A stretch of 64,000 nucleotides of DNA from Pleodorina starrii (lineage: Eukaryota; Chlorophyta; Chlorophyceae; Chlamydomonadales; Volvocaceae), in the NCBI GenBank assembly GCA_030267565.1, contig BRXU01000019.1:2592501-2656500 (forward strand), written 5' to 3'. Each line of letters opens with the position of its first letter. The first letter of the stretch is position 1. The translations under genes and the position numbers were made by a program. The notes below the pieces were generated by a model. That model was not told the origin of the DNA. It saw only the letters and a list, made by a program, of their open reading frames with translations, and made no database searches. This document shows positions 1-12,000 of the stretch, one piece after another.

Positions 1-3000
1 GCCGGTTGCGCTGCGCTTGAAGGTGGCGGTGGCAGCGGCGGCGGCAGCGGCGGGGCTGCTGCTGTTGCTGGGTTTGCGGGTGTGTTGGCGGGATACTGGG
101 GTGGCGTCCCGCTCCGCGGCGGCATCGATGACGCCCGTCATTTGACGCGCGAGGGTTCGAACCCACTGGACTACGAATTCCGACTGGTTGTGGGCCACCT
201 GAACAATGTGTACGTGTGTTGGTAGTGGTGGGGGTCGGAGAGGTAGGAGGGGTAGGAGGGGTACCGTAGGTGGGTTGGGGTTATGGAAATACAAAAGAGG
301 CAAGCTGACAGGCGGACATGAGACTTAAGTGTGAGTGTGCGAGTGACTACGGGAAAAACGGTGCCGGACTAACGGACTAACGGACAAACAAAAAAGCCCA
401 AAAGAAGGGGTTTGGGATTTTGTATAAATGAGTGCAATGATGCGAAGTCGGCATTGGTCGCCAGTCACCAGCCACCGAACATGAACCATACGATCGCACA
501 TGGGGTTAGGAGCGGGGTACGAATTGAGGGTTGCCGTACCGTGTCGTACAATGCCGTACTGTGCCGTACCTTGTACAGGTGGTCTGGGTCGGCTTCTTCC
601 TCCGCGCCGTCGCCGTCGCCGTCACCGTCGCCGTCGCCGCCGCCGCCGCCTCCATCCGCACTGACGCTCGCCTCGCTCTCGCTCCCCCGCCCCCTCCGCC
701 TCTCGCTGCCGCTCCGCTCGCCTTCACTGCCGCTGTAACGCCCCGGCCACTCATCCTCATCCCCACCCCCACCACCACCACCCCCTGCTTCCGCCTCCCG
801 AATCTCCGACTCGCCTCTTTCCCTATCCCGGGAACCAGGGGCCTCATCCCGAGCCTTATCCTTAACAGCGGCCCCGACCCCGGACCCCTTCCGCTGCCGC
901 TGCTGCTCAGCCTCGCCGGCTCCGCCGTCGCCGCTTCCGCCGCCCTCCGACGAGGACTTGTCCAGACTACTCCTCAGAGCCGCCGAGTCCCGCACCTCCC
1001 CCCGCGGCCCGCTGCTGCTCTCCCCCTCCCTGAGTCCCACCGCTGCGGCGTCTCCGTCCTTGTCGCCCCCACGCGCCTCGCCCGGCTGTGCGTCGGTGGC
1101 GGCGGCGGCGTCCTTGCTAGCACCGGTGGCGGCGGCGGCGGCGGCCGCGGTTTCTGAGGCGGTGGCGGCGGCGCGCTGCGCAGCTGTGTCCTTCCCGGCT
1201 GCACCCGTGGCGGTTGGGGCAGTTACGGCGGTTTCGGAGGCGGTGGTGATGTGGCCATCCTTGGCCCTTCCGCCGGGGCCGGGGCCGCCTGACGCGGCGA
1301 CGGGGGCACCGGCGGTGGCGGTGGCGGTGGCGGCGACAGGTGCATTTGGGGCGGCTTGTTGGGCTTGTGTTGGGGCCTTCCCCGCCGGGTGGTTGCTGCT
1401 GAAGCTGTGGTGGTGGTGGTGGTGGTGGCTGTCGTGCATCAGAGCCTCCAGGCCGAGGGCGCGGTAGACGTTGGCGCGTGCGCCCTGCGGGTACAAAGCC
1501 GTACAGTGTGTCGTACCGGTGTCGTACCGGTGCCGTACCGGATGTACGGTTGGGAGCTAGTGGTACAATGAAGAGCTGCCATCCAAGCATTTCTTATGTC
1601 GTACGTCATGGACCGCATTTGCAGTCTGCTCCAACGACCCACGGGTCATAGCGACCCACGGGTCATAGCGACCCACGGGTCATAGCGACCCAAGGGTCAT
1701 AGCGACCCAAGGGTCATAGCGACCCAAGGGTCATAGCGACCCAGGGGTCATTACGACCCAGGGGTCATTTCCGACCCACGGGTCATACCGACCCAGGGGC
1801 CATTTACGACCCACGGGTCATAGTGACCCACGGGTCATACCGACCCCCGGGTCATTACGACCCATGGGTCATAGTGACCCACGGGTCATTACGACCCACG
1901 GGTCATAGTGACCCACGGGTCATTACGACCCACAGGTCCTTAAGGTCCACGGGAATGACCCACGGGTATCAAGACAGTTATGCCATCAGGGCGCGCCCAC
2001 CCTCACACGGCCGGGTCCCAATCGCGACCTGCCGGATTATATCGCTGTCTTCCGCTGTGTACTGGGATACCGCCGTACCTGGAAGGTCGTGTCGGGATGG
2101 ATGGTGACATAAATGCGTCCACCCGGGTAGCCGCTAACACCCTGCACACATGTGTGTGTTTTTTTGAGGGGAAGGGGGAGTTAGTAAAGATAAGCCAGCA
2201 GCGGGGGAGGGAAGGGGTACACGGCACGCGGCATATCACACATCGACAGCCCTACCCGACACTGAACAACGGGGACTCGTGCAGTACGACTGTTTTTATT
2301 GCCGTACTGCACGGTACGGCACCGTACATACCCCGCCCGTACCTGCGCAAAGACCTTCATGGTGCCGCCGTCCGGGTGCGCCCCCTCGAAGGCTCTCTGC
2401 ATCGACACCACCGGCCCCGCGCCGCTCTTCATGGCGCTCTTCTTCTTCTTGTCCTTCATAAGCTCATCCCAACTGATGCCGCGAGGAATGTCCAGAATGC
2501 TGGAAAGAAGGACAGTAGGAACAAAAGAAAGAAAAGTAAATAAAAACAAGAGAAAGAACTTGAAAACAGAGAACAGAAAATGACCGACCCCATTTGCCCT
2601 GAACCACACACTCTCTCCCACACTCCGCCGCCCTCACCTGTGCAATGGCGTGGGACCCGGCCCGCACCGCGAACAACCCCACCCACCCACCTACCCCACC
2701 TACCCCCACACACGCTCAAACACGCACGCCGTCTCCGTTCCTTCGCTGCGGTATCTCCATCTTTCTTACCCACACACAGCCACACAGCCACAGCTGCCCC
2801 CACAAGCCCCGCCGCCCCCCCGCCTCGCCCCAACCCCCCCGCCCCCCCCCACCCCCCCACCCACCCACCGGTGCAGCGGTGTCCGCAGCAGCGTTGACGG
2901 CGGCAGTCCCACAATAAGGCCCGTGTTGACATCCGCCTTCCGTACGACCAATTTGGAGTCGAGCTCCACAACACCGGTCAGCAGGTCGCGGCGCCAGCTG

Positions 3001-6000
3001 GTGGGCGGGTTGGGTGTGCGTGTGTGTGTGTGGTTGTGTAGGAGGGGGACGGGGTTTGGTGGGGGGGGGGTTAGGTAACAAAGATGACACGTAGAGTGTG
3101 ACAGTCTTAACACGGGCGAGGTGGGTGGGCGGGTGGGGGGGAGGGCTGTTACCCCCGGGAGGGAGCCTAGTCCGGAGCCCGTGCAAACGGTACAAGGGGA
3201 GGGGGAGGGGAGGGGGGAGGTAAAGCAAAACAGTCCATTCGCCCTTCGCCAACGTCGCCTCCTCCATCTCGCTGCGGCTGCTGCTGCTACAGAACCTTCC
3301 TACTACGGGAGCCTCCCCCAGCCAGGTCGCGCATCTCCGGCGCTTCCCCCCCCAACATACACACACACTCACAGCACAATCCGGGTGACGGTCGTCACCG
3401 TATCCATAGCCGCCAAGTCCGCGTGTTCCGACGTCAAATCCACCAACTCCGTTTGCAGACAGGCGCTGCGGCCGTTGGTGACGTGGCGGGGAGGCGCCTT
3501 GGGGTCAATGTTCGGTAGACTGTCGGTGGTTTCGGGGCTGTAGACCTTAACCCGCCAGCTGGTACCCGGCATTTCGAGTTCTCGGTCCAGCAGACTGAGA
3601 AGGAGGAGCTCCAGCTGGGAGGCGCCGGCCCGGGCGCGCCACTCCGCAAAGAGGTCAATGCAGTCGGCCAGATTCGAACCGACGACGTTTGAAGCCGTGA
3701 AACCAAAGAGCGCGGAATCGGGCTGGTCGACGGAGAGGATGGTGCCGTCGGGGGTGCAGAGCAGCGCCAGGCGGCGGTCCGCGAACATGGAGAAGGAGGA
3801 GGAGGGGTCCATTTTCCGGAGCTGCGGAGGGGGAGGAGGGGTGAAGGAGAGGGGGTGGGTGGGTTGGGGGGCGGGTAGGGTGGAAGGGGGGAGGAGGCGG
3901 AATACGGGCCGGGAGGAGGGAGGGAGGGAGGGAGGGAGGGTGGGGGGAGGGGGGGGGGTTGAGAGGAGTGTGATGCGTCGTTGAGAGCGAGGGTGAGTGG
4001 GAGGGAGGGAGGGGGGCCGGGGGGAGGGGGTTGGAAGGTGAGATGCATCGTCGGTTTCCCCCCGGTCCCCGGCCCCCTTTTGTCTCGACCCGGTCCCCGG
4101 CCCCCGGCCCCCTCCCAGGCCCCCCCCCGCCCCGTTAACACCTTTTCCTCTTCCCTTGCCCCCCTCCGTCCACATCCCTGGATCCTCTGCCCTTGCTCCT
4201 CCGGCCCCCGGGCCCTTGATCCCCACCCGCCCCCGACCCGCCCCCACCCGCGCCCCTCCCGCGCCCCACCCGCGCCCCCACCCGCGCCCCTCCCCACCCG
4301 CCCCCGACGGCCTGACCGAGCGGTTCCGACTGACTGGCCCCCGGGCCCCCCCCTCCATTCTCGCCCCCCGGCTCGGCACAAACCTGTACGATGTGTTTCG
4401 TGCCGCCCGTAACCGTGTCGTCCTGGCTGGACACCGTCACCCGTACCGGTACGGCAGAGCCGTTGCTGTTGAGCAGATGCACCAACCGCCCGGCCCGGCA
4501 GCTGGTGGGGGGAATGTATGCGGGGTGGTCCGGGGGGGGTGTGGGGTTTTAGGGTAGGGACGGAGACGGCGTTAGCGGAGGGAGGGAGGGAGGGAGGGAG
4601 GGAGGGAGGGAGGGAGGGAGGGAGGGAGGGAGGGAGGGAGGGAGGGAGGGAGGGAGGGAGGGAGGGAGGGAGGGAGGGAGGGAGGGAGGGAGGGAGGGAG
4701 GGAGGGAGGGAGGGAGGGAGGGAGGGAGGGAGGGAGGGAGGGAGGGAGGGTGGGAGGGCGGGAGGGGGGGAGGGAGGGAGGTAGGGAGGGAGGGAGGTAG
4801 GGAGGGAGGGAGGGAGGGAGGGAGGGAGGGAGGGAGGGAGGGAGGGAGGGAGGGAGGAAGGGAGGGAGGGAGGGAGGGAGGAAGGGAGGGAGGGAGGGAG
4901 GAAGGGAGGGAGGGAGGAAGGGAGGGACGGAGGAAGGGAGGGACGGATCGGATGTTTCTGCGAGTGCGGCGTGAGCACAGGCGCCATGTGCCGGCAAGGG
5001 GCAAGGCGCCCTTACCCCCCCCCCCTTCCCTCCCCTCCTCCCCCTTTCCCCCCCTTCCCTCCCCCCCCTTCCCTGCCCACCTTCAAGTACTTGATATGCA
5101 GCGCTGCAAAGGGCGGCGGCAGCAGCTGTTCCAGCCTCATCCGCAGAAACTTGCGCAGGGGGTAGCCCAAGAATGCCGCCACATCCCACGTCGCAAAGCT
5201 GATGGCGCCCTTGGTGTCAACCACCATCAACCCGTCTGCGCTGCCGTCGATTCGGTGTGCGTTGAGCACAAAGATGCGCTGACTGTCGGTGCCGCCCGGG
5301 GTGACCTTGAGCTCTACGGGGACGGGCGACAGGTGCCTGGGGGGGGGAGGGCAAGGGGGAGGGTGGGAGGGGAGGAGGAGGGGGGAGGGGAGGGGGAAGG
5401 GGGGGGAGGAGGGGAGGGGGGAGAGGGAAGATGGGAATGGTAAGAAAGGAATACGAGAGGAAAGGGGATGGGGAGGGGAAGAGAAAAAGATACCGCAGGA
5501 AAGGGGAGAGGGGGGACGAGGGAGGGAAGGGGAGAGGGAAGAGAGCGATAGTCCAATGTGGGGGAGGAAAGGAGGATATACGACATGAGTACGACACAAG
5601 TACGGCAGGAGGGAGGGAGGGATCGTTTTGTGGGAACGGATGTTTTAGGGTTTTTGGGGTATTAGGTCCGAACCCTCGGGGAACTCTGAGCACCCCCCCT
5701 CCTACACACTTCCTCCCCCTACCTCCCCCCCTTCCCCCCTTCCCTCCCCCTTCCCCCCTCCCCCCCCTTCCCCTCCCCCCTCCCCCTCCCCTTTTTCCCC
5801 CCTCAACACCCCTCCCCCCTCCTCCCCGCCCCTCCCCCCCTTCCTCACTTGTGCACCAGGCTCATCTGCCGACTGATCTGCCCCGCCACCAGCGCCTCGT
5901 ACGGCGCCTCCCGACACAACTCCAGGAGGGACTCCACCGCGGCCATGTCCGTACACAGTGACTGGATGGTGCAGCCCACCTTGAGGGGGTGAGGGGTGAG

Positions 6001-9000
6001 GGGGTGAGGGGGGAAGCACCGAGCAACGGGGAGAGCAGGGGTCCTAGGGGTTTAGGGTTGCAGAGTTACAGAGTCCGACAGCCCTAAGAAGTCCAAGGAG
6101 CTTGGAGGGGGCAGAGGGGGCAGGATGTTGGGGCGGGGGGGGGGGAGCGCGGGCATTACAATGACTGCACTGACTGTCTCTAACCCCCCGCGCCCCCCCC
6201 CTAACACCCCGCCGCTTCCCCGCCTCACTCCCTAACTGTGTTTCCAGAGCCAGTCATAGCGCCCCCCCCTCCCTCCCCGCTTTCCCCCCCTCCCTCCCCG
6301 TTTTCCCCCCCTCCCTCCCCCCCCCCCCCTACTTCCCCCCTCCTCCTTCCCCCCTCCTCCCCTCCCCTCCCCTCCCCTCCCGCCTCCCCCTCCTCCCCTC
6401 CCCCTCTATCCGCCCCCCCCCTCACCATCTCCTCACTCAGCATCCCCGGTAGACTGGCGAACTGCGGGTCGGTGCACAGAATGACCCCATTGGGGGCCAC
6501 CCACACTCGCACGTTGCGACTGTCCAGGGGCTGAGGACGGAGCAAACCCAGGAAGATGGCGTCGCTGAGGAGGCGGGGGGGGGGGAGAGGAGGGGGGGAG
6601 AGAGGGAGGGGGGTTGGGGAGTTGGAGGGGCGGGGAGGGGGAGGAAGGGGGAAGAGGAGGGAAGGGAGGAAGGGGTGGAGAGGAGGGGAGGGAGGAAGGG
6701 GTGGAGAGGAGGGGAGGGAGGAAGGGGGGAATATACACCAGATGGCAGGAGGCGGGGGGTGGGGTGGGGGAAGGGGACGGGGGTAGTGAAGGGCAGGGAG
6801 GAAGGGCGGAGAGGGAGGGAGGGAGGGGAGCGGGGGTAGTGAAGACAGTGCAGCACAGCACAGCACATCGCAGCGCAGCAGTCAGGCAGGCAGGAGCGAC
6901 GAGGTGGGCACGCCGCGACGTCGAGAGTGGTGCCGTACTGTCGTACTTACGTGCCGACGCCGGACAGCTTGGTCACGCAGAGTTGCAGCGGGAACACGTG
7001 GCGCTCCTTTTGGGGGGGGAGGGGGGGAGGGGGGGGGGAAAGAGGGGGGGAGGGGGGTGAACAGTCGTATGGCGAGGGGGGAAGAGCGACGGCGCCAGGT
7101 AGGGTGGTAGGGTGGGGTGGGGGGTGCGGGGGGAAGGACGGGGGTTTTAGGCCCCCCAGTGCCTAATCAGGCCAAGCCGGGCGGTGCTAGAGGGAAGGTG
7201 AGGTACGACATTACGTAATCGCCACTTTTCGTCCCCACCCCCACCCCCCCACCCCCACCCTCAACCTCAACCCCACCCTCACGGTATCTTTATTCTTACC
7301 CCACCCACCCCCACAAACCCCACCCCCACAAACCCCACCCCCACAAACCCCACCCCTACCTCCACCCCCACAGACCCCACCCCCACAAACCCCACCCCCA
7401 CAAACCCCACCCCCACAAACCCCACCCCCACAAACCCCACCCCCACAAACCCCACCCCCACAAACCCCACCCCTACCTCCACCCCCACAGACCCCACCCC
7501 CACAAACCCCACCCCCACAAACCCCACCCTACCTTGTGCAGAGCCACCACGTCACGAACAGTGTCCAAAATGTGCGGTTCGCCACCCTTTGTGTTTTGGA
7601 AGGGGGGGAGGGGAGGGGAGGGGACGGGGGAGGGGAGGGGAGGGGAGGGGGGACAGGGGGTAATTACAAGGGGTTGGTGTCGGCTTCCTTGAAGCCGGAA
7701 AAAGGGCGGGGCCCCGTTCAATCCGTACGGGTGGAGTTGAAGGGCTAGGGCGGCGGGGTGCCCCTGGGGTAGGATGAGCAGTCTGTCTAGCCTGTACGGC
7801 TAGCGACCGGTGTGACAACCGGTCCCCCTTGTATTCACCGAATCCGAGGGCGGCGAGGGCGTGAAGTGTGAGAGTGTCAACATTCCTGCTAATATACAGC
7901 CAGAGCTTTCAGCAATCCGCCCCATGTTTAGCATCGCGCGCCGTCTCGGCACTGTGCAACTCTTCCGGCCAGCGCATTGGCTGAAGTTACTTGACAGTAG
8001 ACATGCAGTGTACACATCACACAGGCTGACTTGCCAATAGAAGGACAGCGGAACTGTTTGAGAGGGTCGCGATGATGACGTGCAGTTGCCGACGAGAGTG
8101 CACAGGCTTCGCTATCGAGGTATTCGTCGTAGATGAGGCTTGACAACTTTAACATTAGGACAGGGAATGTAGAAGTCCCCTAGGTTGCCGACTGGACTTG
8201 TTGGGCGGCCCGCAGACGAATCGTGCGTGCATTGGCGGCTTAGCGTCCAACAGCCAGCAGTTGGCCCCTCATGGTTTGCTCCTTGCAACCTTTGTAATAG
8301 TAATATGCGTCAAGACGATCGGACCGGCTAGCAGAGCTGCTGTGGTGTGGTCGCGGCTCGCGGGAAGAATGTTCGCAATGCAAACATAGTTGGTTGCTTG
8401 CCGAAACGAAGATTCATTTCACGCCGTCATGTCAGAATTCCACTTTAAGGAACGATGAATCTTCTGGAATTAATTATAGGCCGAGAGGTGTTGGTTTGAC
8501 CTCGGCCTCGGTCCATGGAGACTGCCAAACTGGCTTTTACTCATACGAGGTTGGGTTCCTATATTAAATGTACCGTGCAATAAAGAATGTAATCTTTTAC
8601 TTATGCAGCCCGTCCGATGGCCGAAAGTCTACACTTGTCCAATTACTTCCATCCCACGTCCAACGTCCCACGGGCACACGGACATGGGCAATCCTACAGG
8701 GCGGGGCCCCCCTGGGCGCTTCGCGCTGGGGCCCCGCCCAAAAACGGCCCGGGACGGGGGAGGGGAGGGGCGAAGTGGGGGGTAAGACGGAAGGAAAGAG
8801 AATACGACGGGGGGGGGATGGGGAGGTGAGGGGACGGGGGAGGAAAAGGGGGTAAATTGAAACCCAACAAAGACACTCCCAAAGCGGAGAGCTGAGCGGG
8901 TTCGCCTGCTCGTCCTGCCCTGTGTGCGTGTGTGTTTTGGGGAGAGGGGGAGAGTACGACACTCCAAAGTGTCCCTCCCGGGAGCCGGGGGGGGCGAGGG

Positions 9001-12000
9001 GGGAAGGGGGAAAAGGTGGGAGGAAGAGGGGGAGAGGGGGAGAAGGTACGGGAGCTGGATACCGGGATGGAACGTGTAAGAATGCCGTACAGATGTGTTT
9101 GCCTGCACGCCTGTAAAACATGTGCGGCAGCAATGCAGGCCACTCACCCACAAAAATACCCACAAGAGCACAAGTGTGTGCGTTCACCCACCTCACACCC
9201 CACGCACAAAACACACACACACACTCATGCGCACATGCACCCACACACCCACGCCCACACACACACACACACACACACGCACCCCCCGACACAACTACCC
9301 CCCCCACACACCCACACGCACCTGCACGTATCTGGTCATGTAGGCGGGGTGGCGGCCGGAGAAGGGCTGCGGCATTATGATGGATACATTGGCACCCTGG
9401 GGTGTGTGTGTGGGGGGAGGGGATGGGGGGTGGGGGTGGGGTGGGTTGGGGCCTTGGGATGTGTGCTGGGGGGCCCGGGGGCGGGGGGCCGGGAGGGGAG
9501 GGGAGGATGTGCTGTGTAGGTGTGCGGGGGGCCGCGGTGGCCTGCTGCGATGCCGCCCGCGCTCCAGAACAACCGCACAGCCACACAATACAGAGAGAGG
9601 GGAGAGAGAGAGAGGGGGAGAGGGGGAGGGGGGGTTCAGGGAAAGAGGGAGAGGAGAGGGAGAGAGGGAGAGAGAGAAAGGGGGAGAGGGGGGGAGAGAG
9701 GGAGACAGAGAGAGAGAGAAAAAGGGGGAGAGAGGGAGAGAGGGAGAGAGGGAGAGAGGGAGAGAGGGAGAGAGGGAGAGAGGGAGAGAGGGAGAGAGGG
9801 AGAGAGGGAGAGAGGGAGAGAGGGAGAGAGAGAAAGGGGGAGGGAGGGAGAGAGGGAGAGAGGGAGGCCCGCAGTGCAAAGGGCCCCCCAGGCGACCTGT
9901 CGTTGCGTTCCCGTCCGTCCCTCTCCCCCCCTACCTCTCGGCCCTCCTTCCCTTAACCCAAGGAGGCCCCCTCCCGTCCACACCCTCCCTCCCTCCCTCC
10001 CCCCCTCCCTCCCCTCCCTACCCTCCCTCCCCTCCCTCCCCTCCCCCCCTCCCTCCCTCCCTCCCTCCCTCCCTCCCTCCCTCCCTCCCTCCCTCGCTCC
10101 CTCCCCCCCTCCGCTCCCCCCCTCCCTCCCGGGGACCCACCTCCAGCTCTGTCTTCGGGTAGCCCAGCAGCGTCGTGACGCACTGCGACAACATGAACAA
10201 CAACATAACAACATCAACAAACAACATAAACAACATAATTTATATAACCAACAAGGAGACAACATGACAACAATAGACACGACAAACACGACAAACGTAG
10301 CAGTTACAGTCTCAGCAGCAATCTCAATCTCAGGGGAGGCACACAGACAGCGGCAGCAGCAGCAGCAGATAGCAAATAGCAACAGTAGTAGTAACGGTGG
10401 AAAAGGCCCCAGTCTCAATCTCAGTGACAAGATCACCATCAGTACATGATAACAGTAGCAGCAGTATCAGTATCAGTAGCAGTAGCAGTGGCAGCAGTAG
10501 CAGTGGCATCCCACGCTCCGCACTCCTCTGCACTGCTTTATCCCCACAGAGCACTGACACGCCCCCCGCCTGCCATGGTGGTAACTGGGTCGTCCCACCC
10601 CCCAACACATGCACACAGCGCCCCCCTCCCCCCTTCCCCCCTTGCACTTGCATTATTGACCATGAGTATGGTTCCCTCCGCATTGATCACCACACACGCG
10701 TCCTCGTGCAGGTCCATGGAAGTCAAGAACTCGGGCTTGTCGGCACCGGCAGCCTGGGGGAGGGATAAGGGGGGGTTGCGTGTGTGTATGTGTGGGTGTG
10801 GGTGGGGTGTGGGCGTGTGGGTGGGTGTCGGGCAAGTAATGTCGTACTTCGAGCAGCAGCAGCGATGTAGGCGATGTAGGCGCTGGTTGCGGCGGTGGCG
10901 GATGGCAGAGGGGTATGACGTATGAGTGGCCCAATACCTCCCTCCGCTCCGCTACACAGCCCTCCAAGCAGCCACCAGCGCAGCCACCACCACCCCTGCG
11001 TCCCTTCGCTTTGCAACTCGAGATGCGTCAACACCCCACCTGCCTCAACCCTCCCCGCCCCCCCCCGCCACACACACCAGCAGCCCCACCATCCCCGCCC
11101 CGCCCCAGCCCCCCCGACCCCCGCCATCTTTTCCATTACCCCCCGTTACCCCCCTTTCTGGTACTTCCCCCCACCCTCCCCCTTCCCCCCATCCCACCCC
11201 CCACACCACCCCCACCTGTAAGTCCAGCGACAGCAGTCCATCTCCCCCTCCGTTCCTCGCCGCCTCCGTGTACGCCCTGCTGGCTGCCAGTGGGTCGTTG
11301 CGGACTTCCTCCAGAAACTTGCCGTAACAGCGGAGCAGCTTGCCGTTGTTGGGGTAGCGCTCCAACACCCTGCAGGACGAGGACGAGGACAGAATGAACA
11401 AGGACAGAATCACAGAATAGACAAGGAGAGGAGGAGAAGCGATGCAAAGGCGAATCAGAACGGAACAAAATAGGAAGAGAGCGAGAGAATTTAGGCAGAG
11501 CAACAAGAGGGAGAGAAGGGGAGGGCTGGTGGGAGGGGGTTGGGCGGGGTGGGGGTGGAAGGAGACTAGCGGCGTTACCCACCCCACCCCACCCCCCACC
11601 CCCAGTTCCCCACCTCTTGCACACCCTTGCCCTTCCCCCCAAGCTTCCCCACCCCCCTCCACCCCACGCCCCCCACCTCCATCCCCCCCCCAGTTCCCCA
11701 CCTCACCTCTTATACACCTGGTGTGCCGTATCCGCCTTTTCATCCATCTCCCTCAGATGCGCCTCTATGGCTGATACCCGCACGGACGAGCGCTGCATCA
11801 GCTGCCAGAACTCCCTCTGAGCACTGAGGGCCGCCTTGTGAACACGGATGACGGCCCTGGGGGGGAGGGGGGGCCGGGCGGGTGTGTGTGGGGGGAAGGG
11901 TGAGAGGGGGAGAGGGGCCGGGCGGGTGTGTAGGGGGGGGGTATCCACGTATAGGCCGGAGCCCGTGAACGGTATCGAGTTGGGTGGAGGGGGGGAGGGC

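Larger units (their letters stand above)
1..1484 (-). other. PAS gene part 5: low-complexity tail and last visible exon (exons 28-29)
   Basis: Exon 28 (1484-570, 305 codons) begins GARANVYRALGLEALMHDS, then has seven His in a row (plus strand about 1409-1430), a long Ala/Thr/Gly-rich run, and an acidic Gly/Ser/Glu tail ending DPDHLYK. It joins in phase to exon 29 (198-1, open at the edge), which begins VAHNQSEFVVQWVRTLARQM, an amphipathic helix, then becomes Ser/Ala-rich. The exon 28 donor is GTACGG and the exon 29 acceptor TTGTTCAG. Reading straight on past the donor instead gives a stop at about 465, so an earlier end is possible. Family members usually continue with further membrane passes, which would lie outside the window. 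Confidence 0.6.
2343..5979 (-). other. PAS gene part 4: second and third PAS-like modules and conserved C-terminal blocks (exons 22-27)
   Basis: Exons: 5979-5849, 5336-5081, 4501-4384, 3821-3373, 2997-2869, 2499-2343. The second PAS-like module spans exons 21-23 (VRVWVAPNGVILCTDPQF through the HRIDGSADGLMVVDTKG and LGYPLRKFLRMRLEQLLPPP blocks). The third lies in exon 25 (RLALLCTPDGTILSV, SALFGFTASNVVGSNLADC, MPGTSWRVKVYSPE). Exons 26-27 carry VLWRRDLLTGVVELDSKL and AFEGAHPDGGTMKVFAQ, both typical of this family. Exon 23 ends in phase 0, but exon 24 needs an incoming phase of 2, so a short exon of perhaps a dozen residues (expected to be Pro-rich before CRAGRLVHLL) is missing. It should lie between 5080 and 4502, where a 370-bp GGGA repeat blocks the view. 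A stretch reading MAPVLTPHS at about 4987-4961 is one candidate. Confidence 0.8.
6426..10753 (-). other. PAS gene part 3: first PAS domain (exons 16-21)
   Basis: Exons: 10753-10652, 10182-10141, 9396-9322, 7586-7533, 7006-6951, 6564-6426. This is the most typical PAS fold: DACVVINAEGTILMVNN gives the first strands, CVTTLLGYPKTELEGANVSI the helix and LGY turn, IMPQPFSGRHPAYMTRYV the loop, ILDTVRDVVALHKERHVFP and LQLCVTKLSGVGTDAIFLGL the last strands. It covers residues about 575-700. No Cys-His haem or flavin-binding signature is evident, so the ligand is unknown. The exon 16 donor reads GC (see findings). The exon 19 acceptor at 7587 ends AAAG with little pyrimidine before it and is the weakest one here. 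The intron between exons 18 and 19 (7587-9321) is the longest in this part. Confidence 0.82.

Noticed and set aside
1..225. Plus-strand open frame at the left edge ending in a stop at about 223
   Set aside because: The opposite strand gives a well-spliced amphipathic exon in phase with the PAS gene, so I read the plus frame as its shadow, although it cannot be fully excluded.
1409..1430. Seven-His run as a sign of vector contamination
   Set aside because: It lies within a GC-rich algal exon bordered by natural splice sites, with no vector sequence around it.
4549..5189. Long Pro-Ser-Leu repeat proteins in two frames
   Set aside because: They are translations of the GGGA/CCCT microsatellite and have no independent support.
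9377..10449. Plus-strand frames of Arg-Glu-Gly and Pro-Ser repeats
   Set aside because: They are purine and pyrimidine tracts of a PAS-gene intron and lie antisense to conserved exons 16-18.
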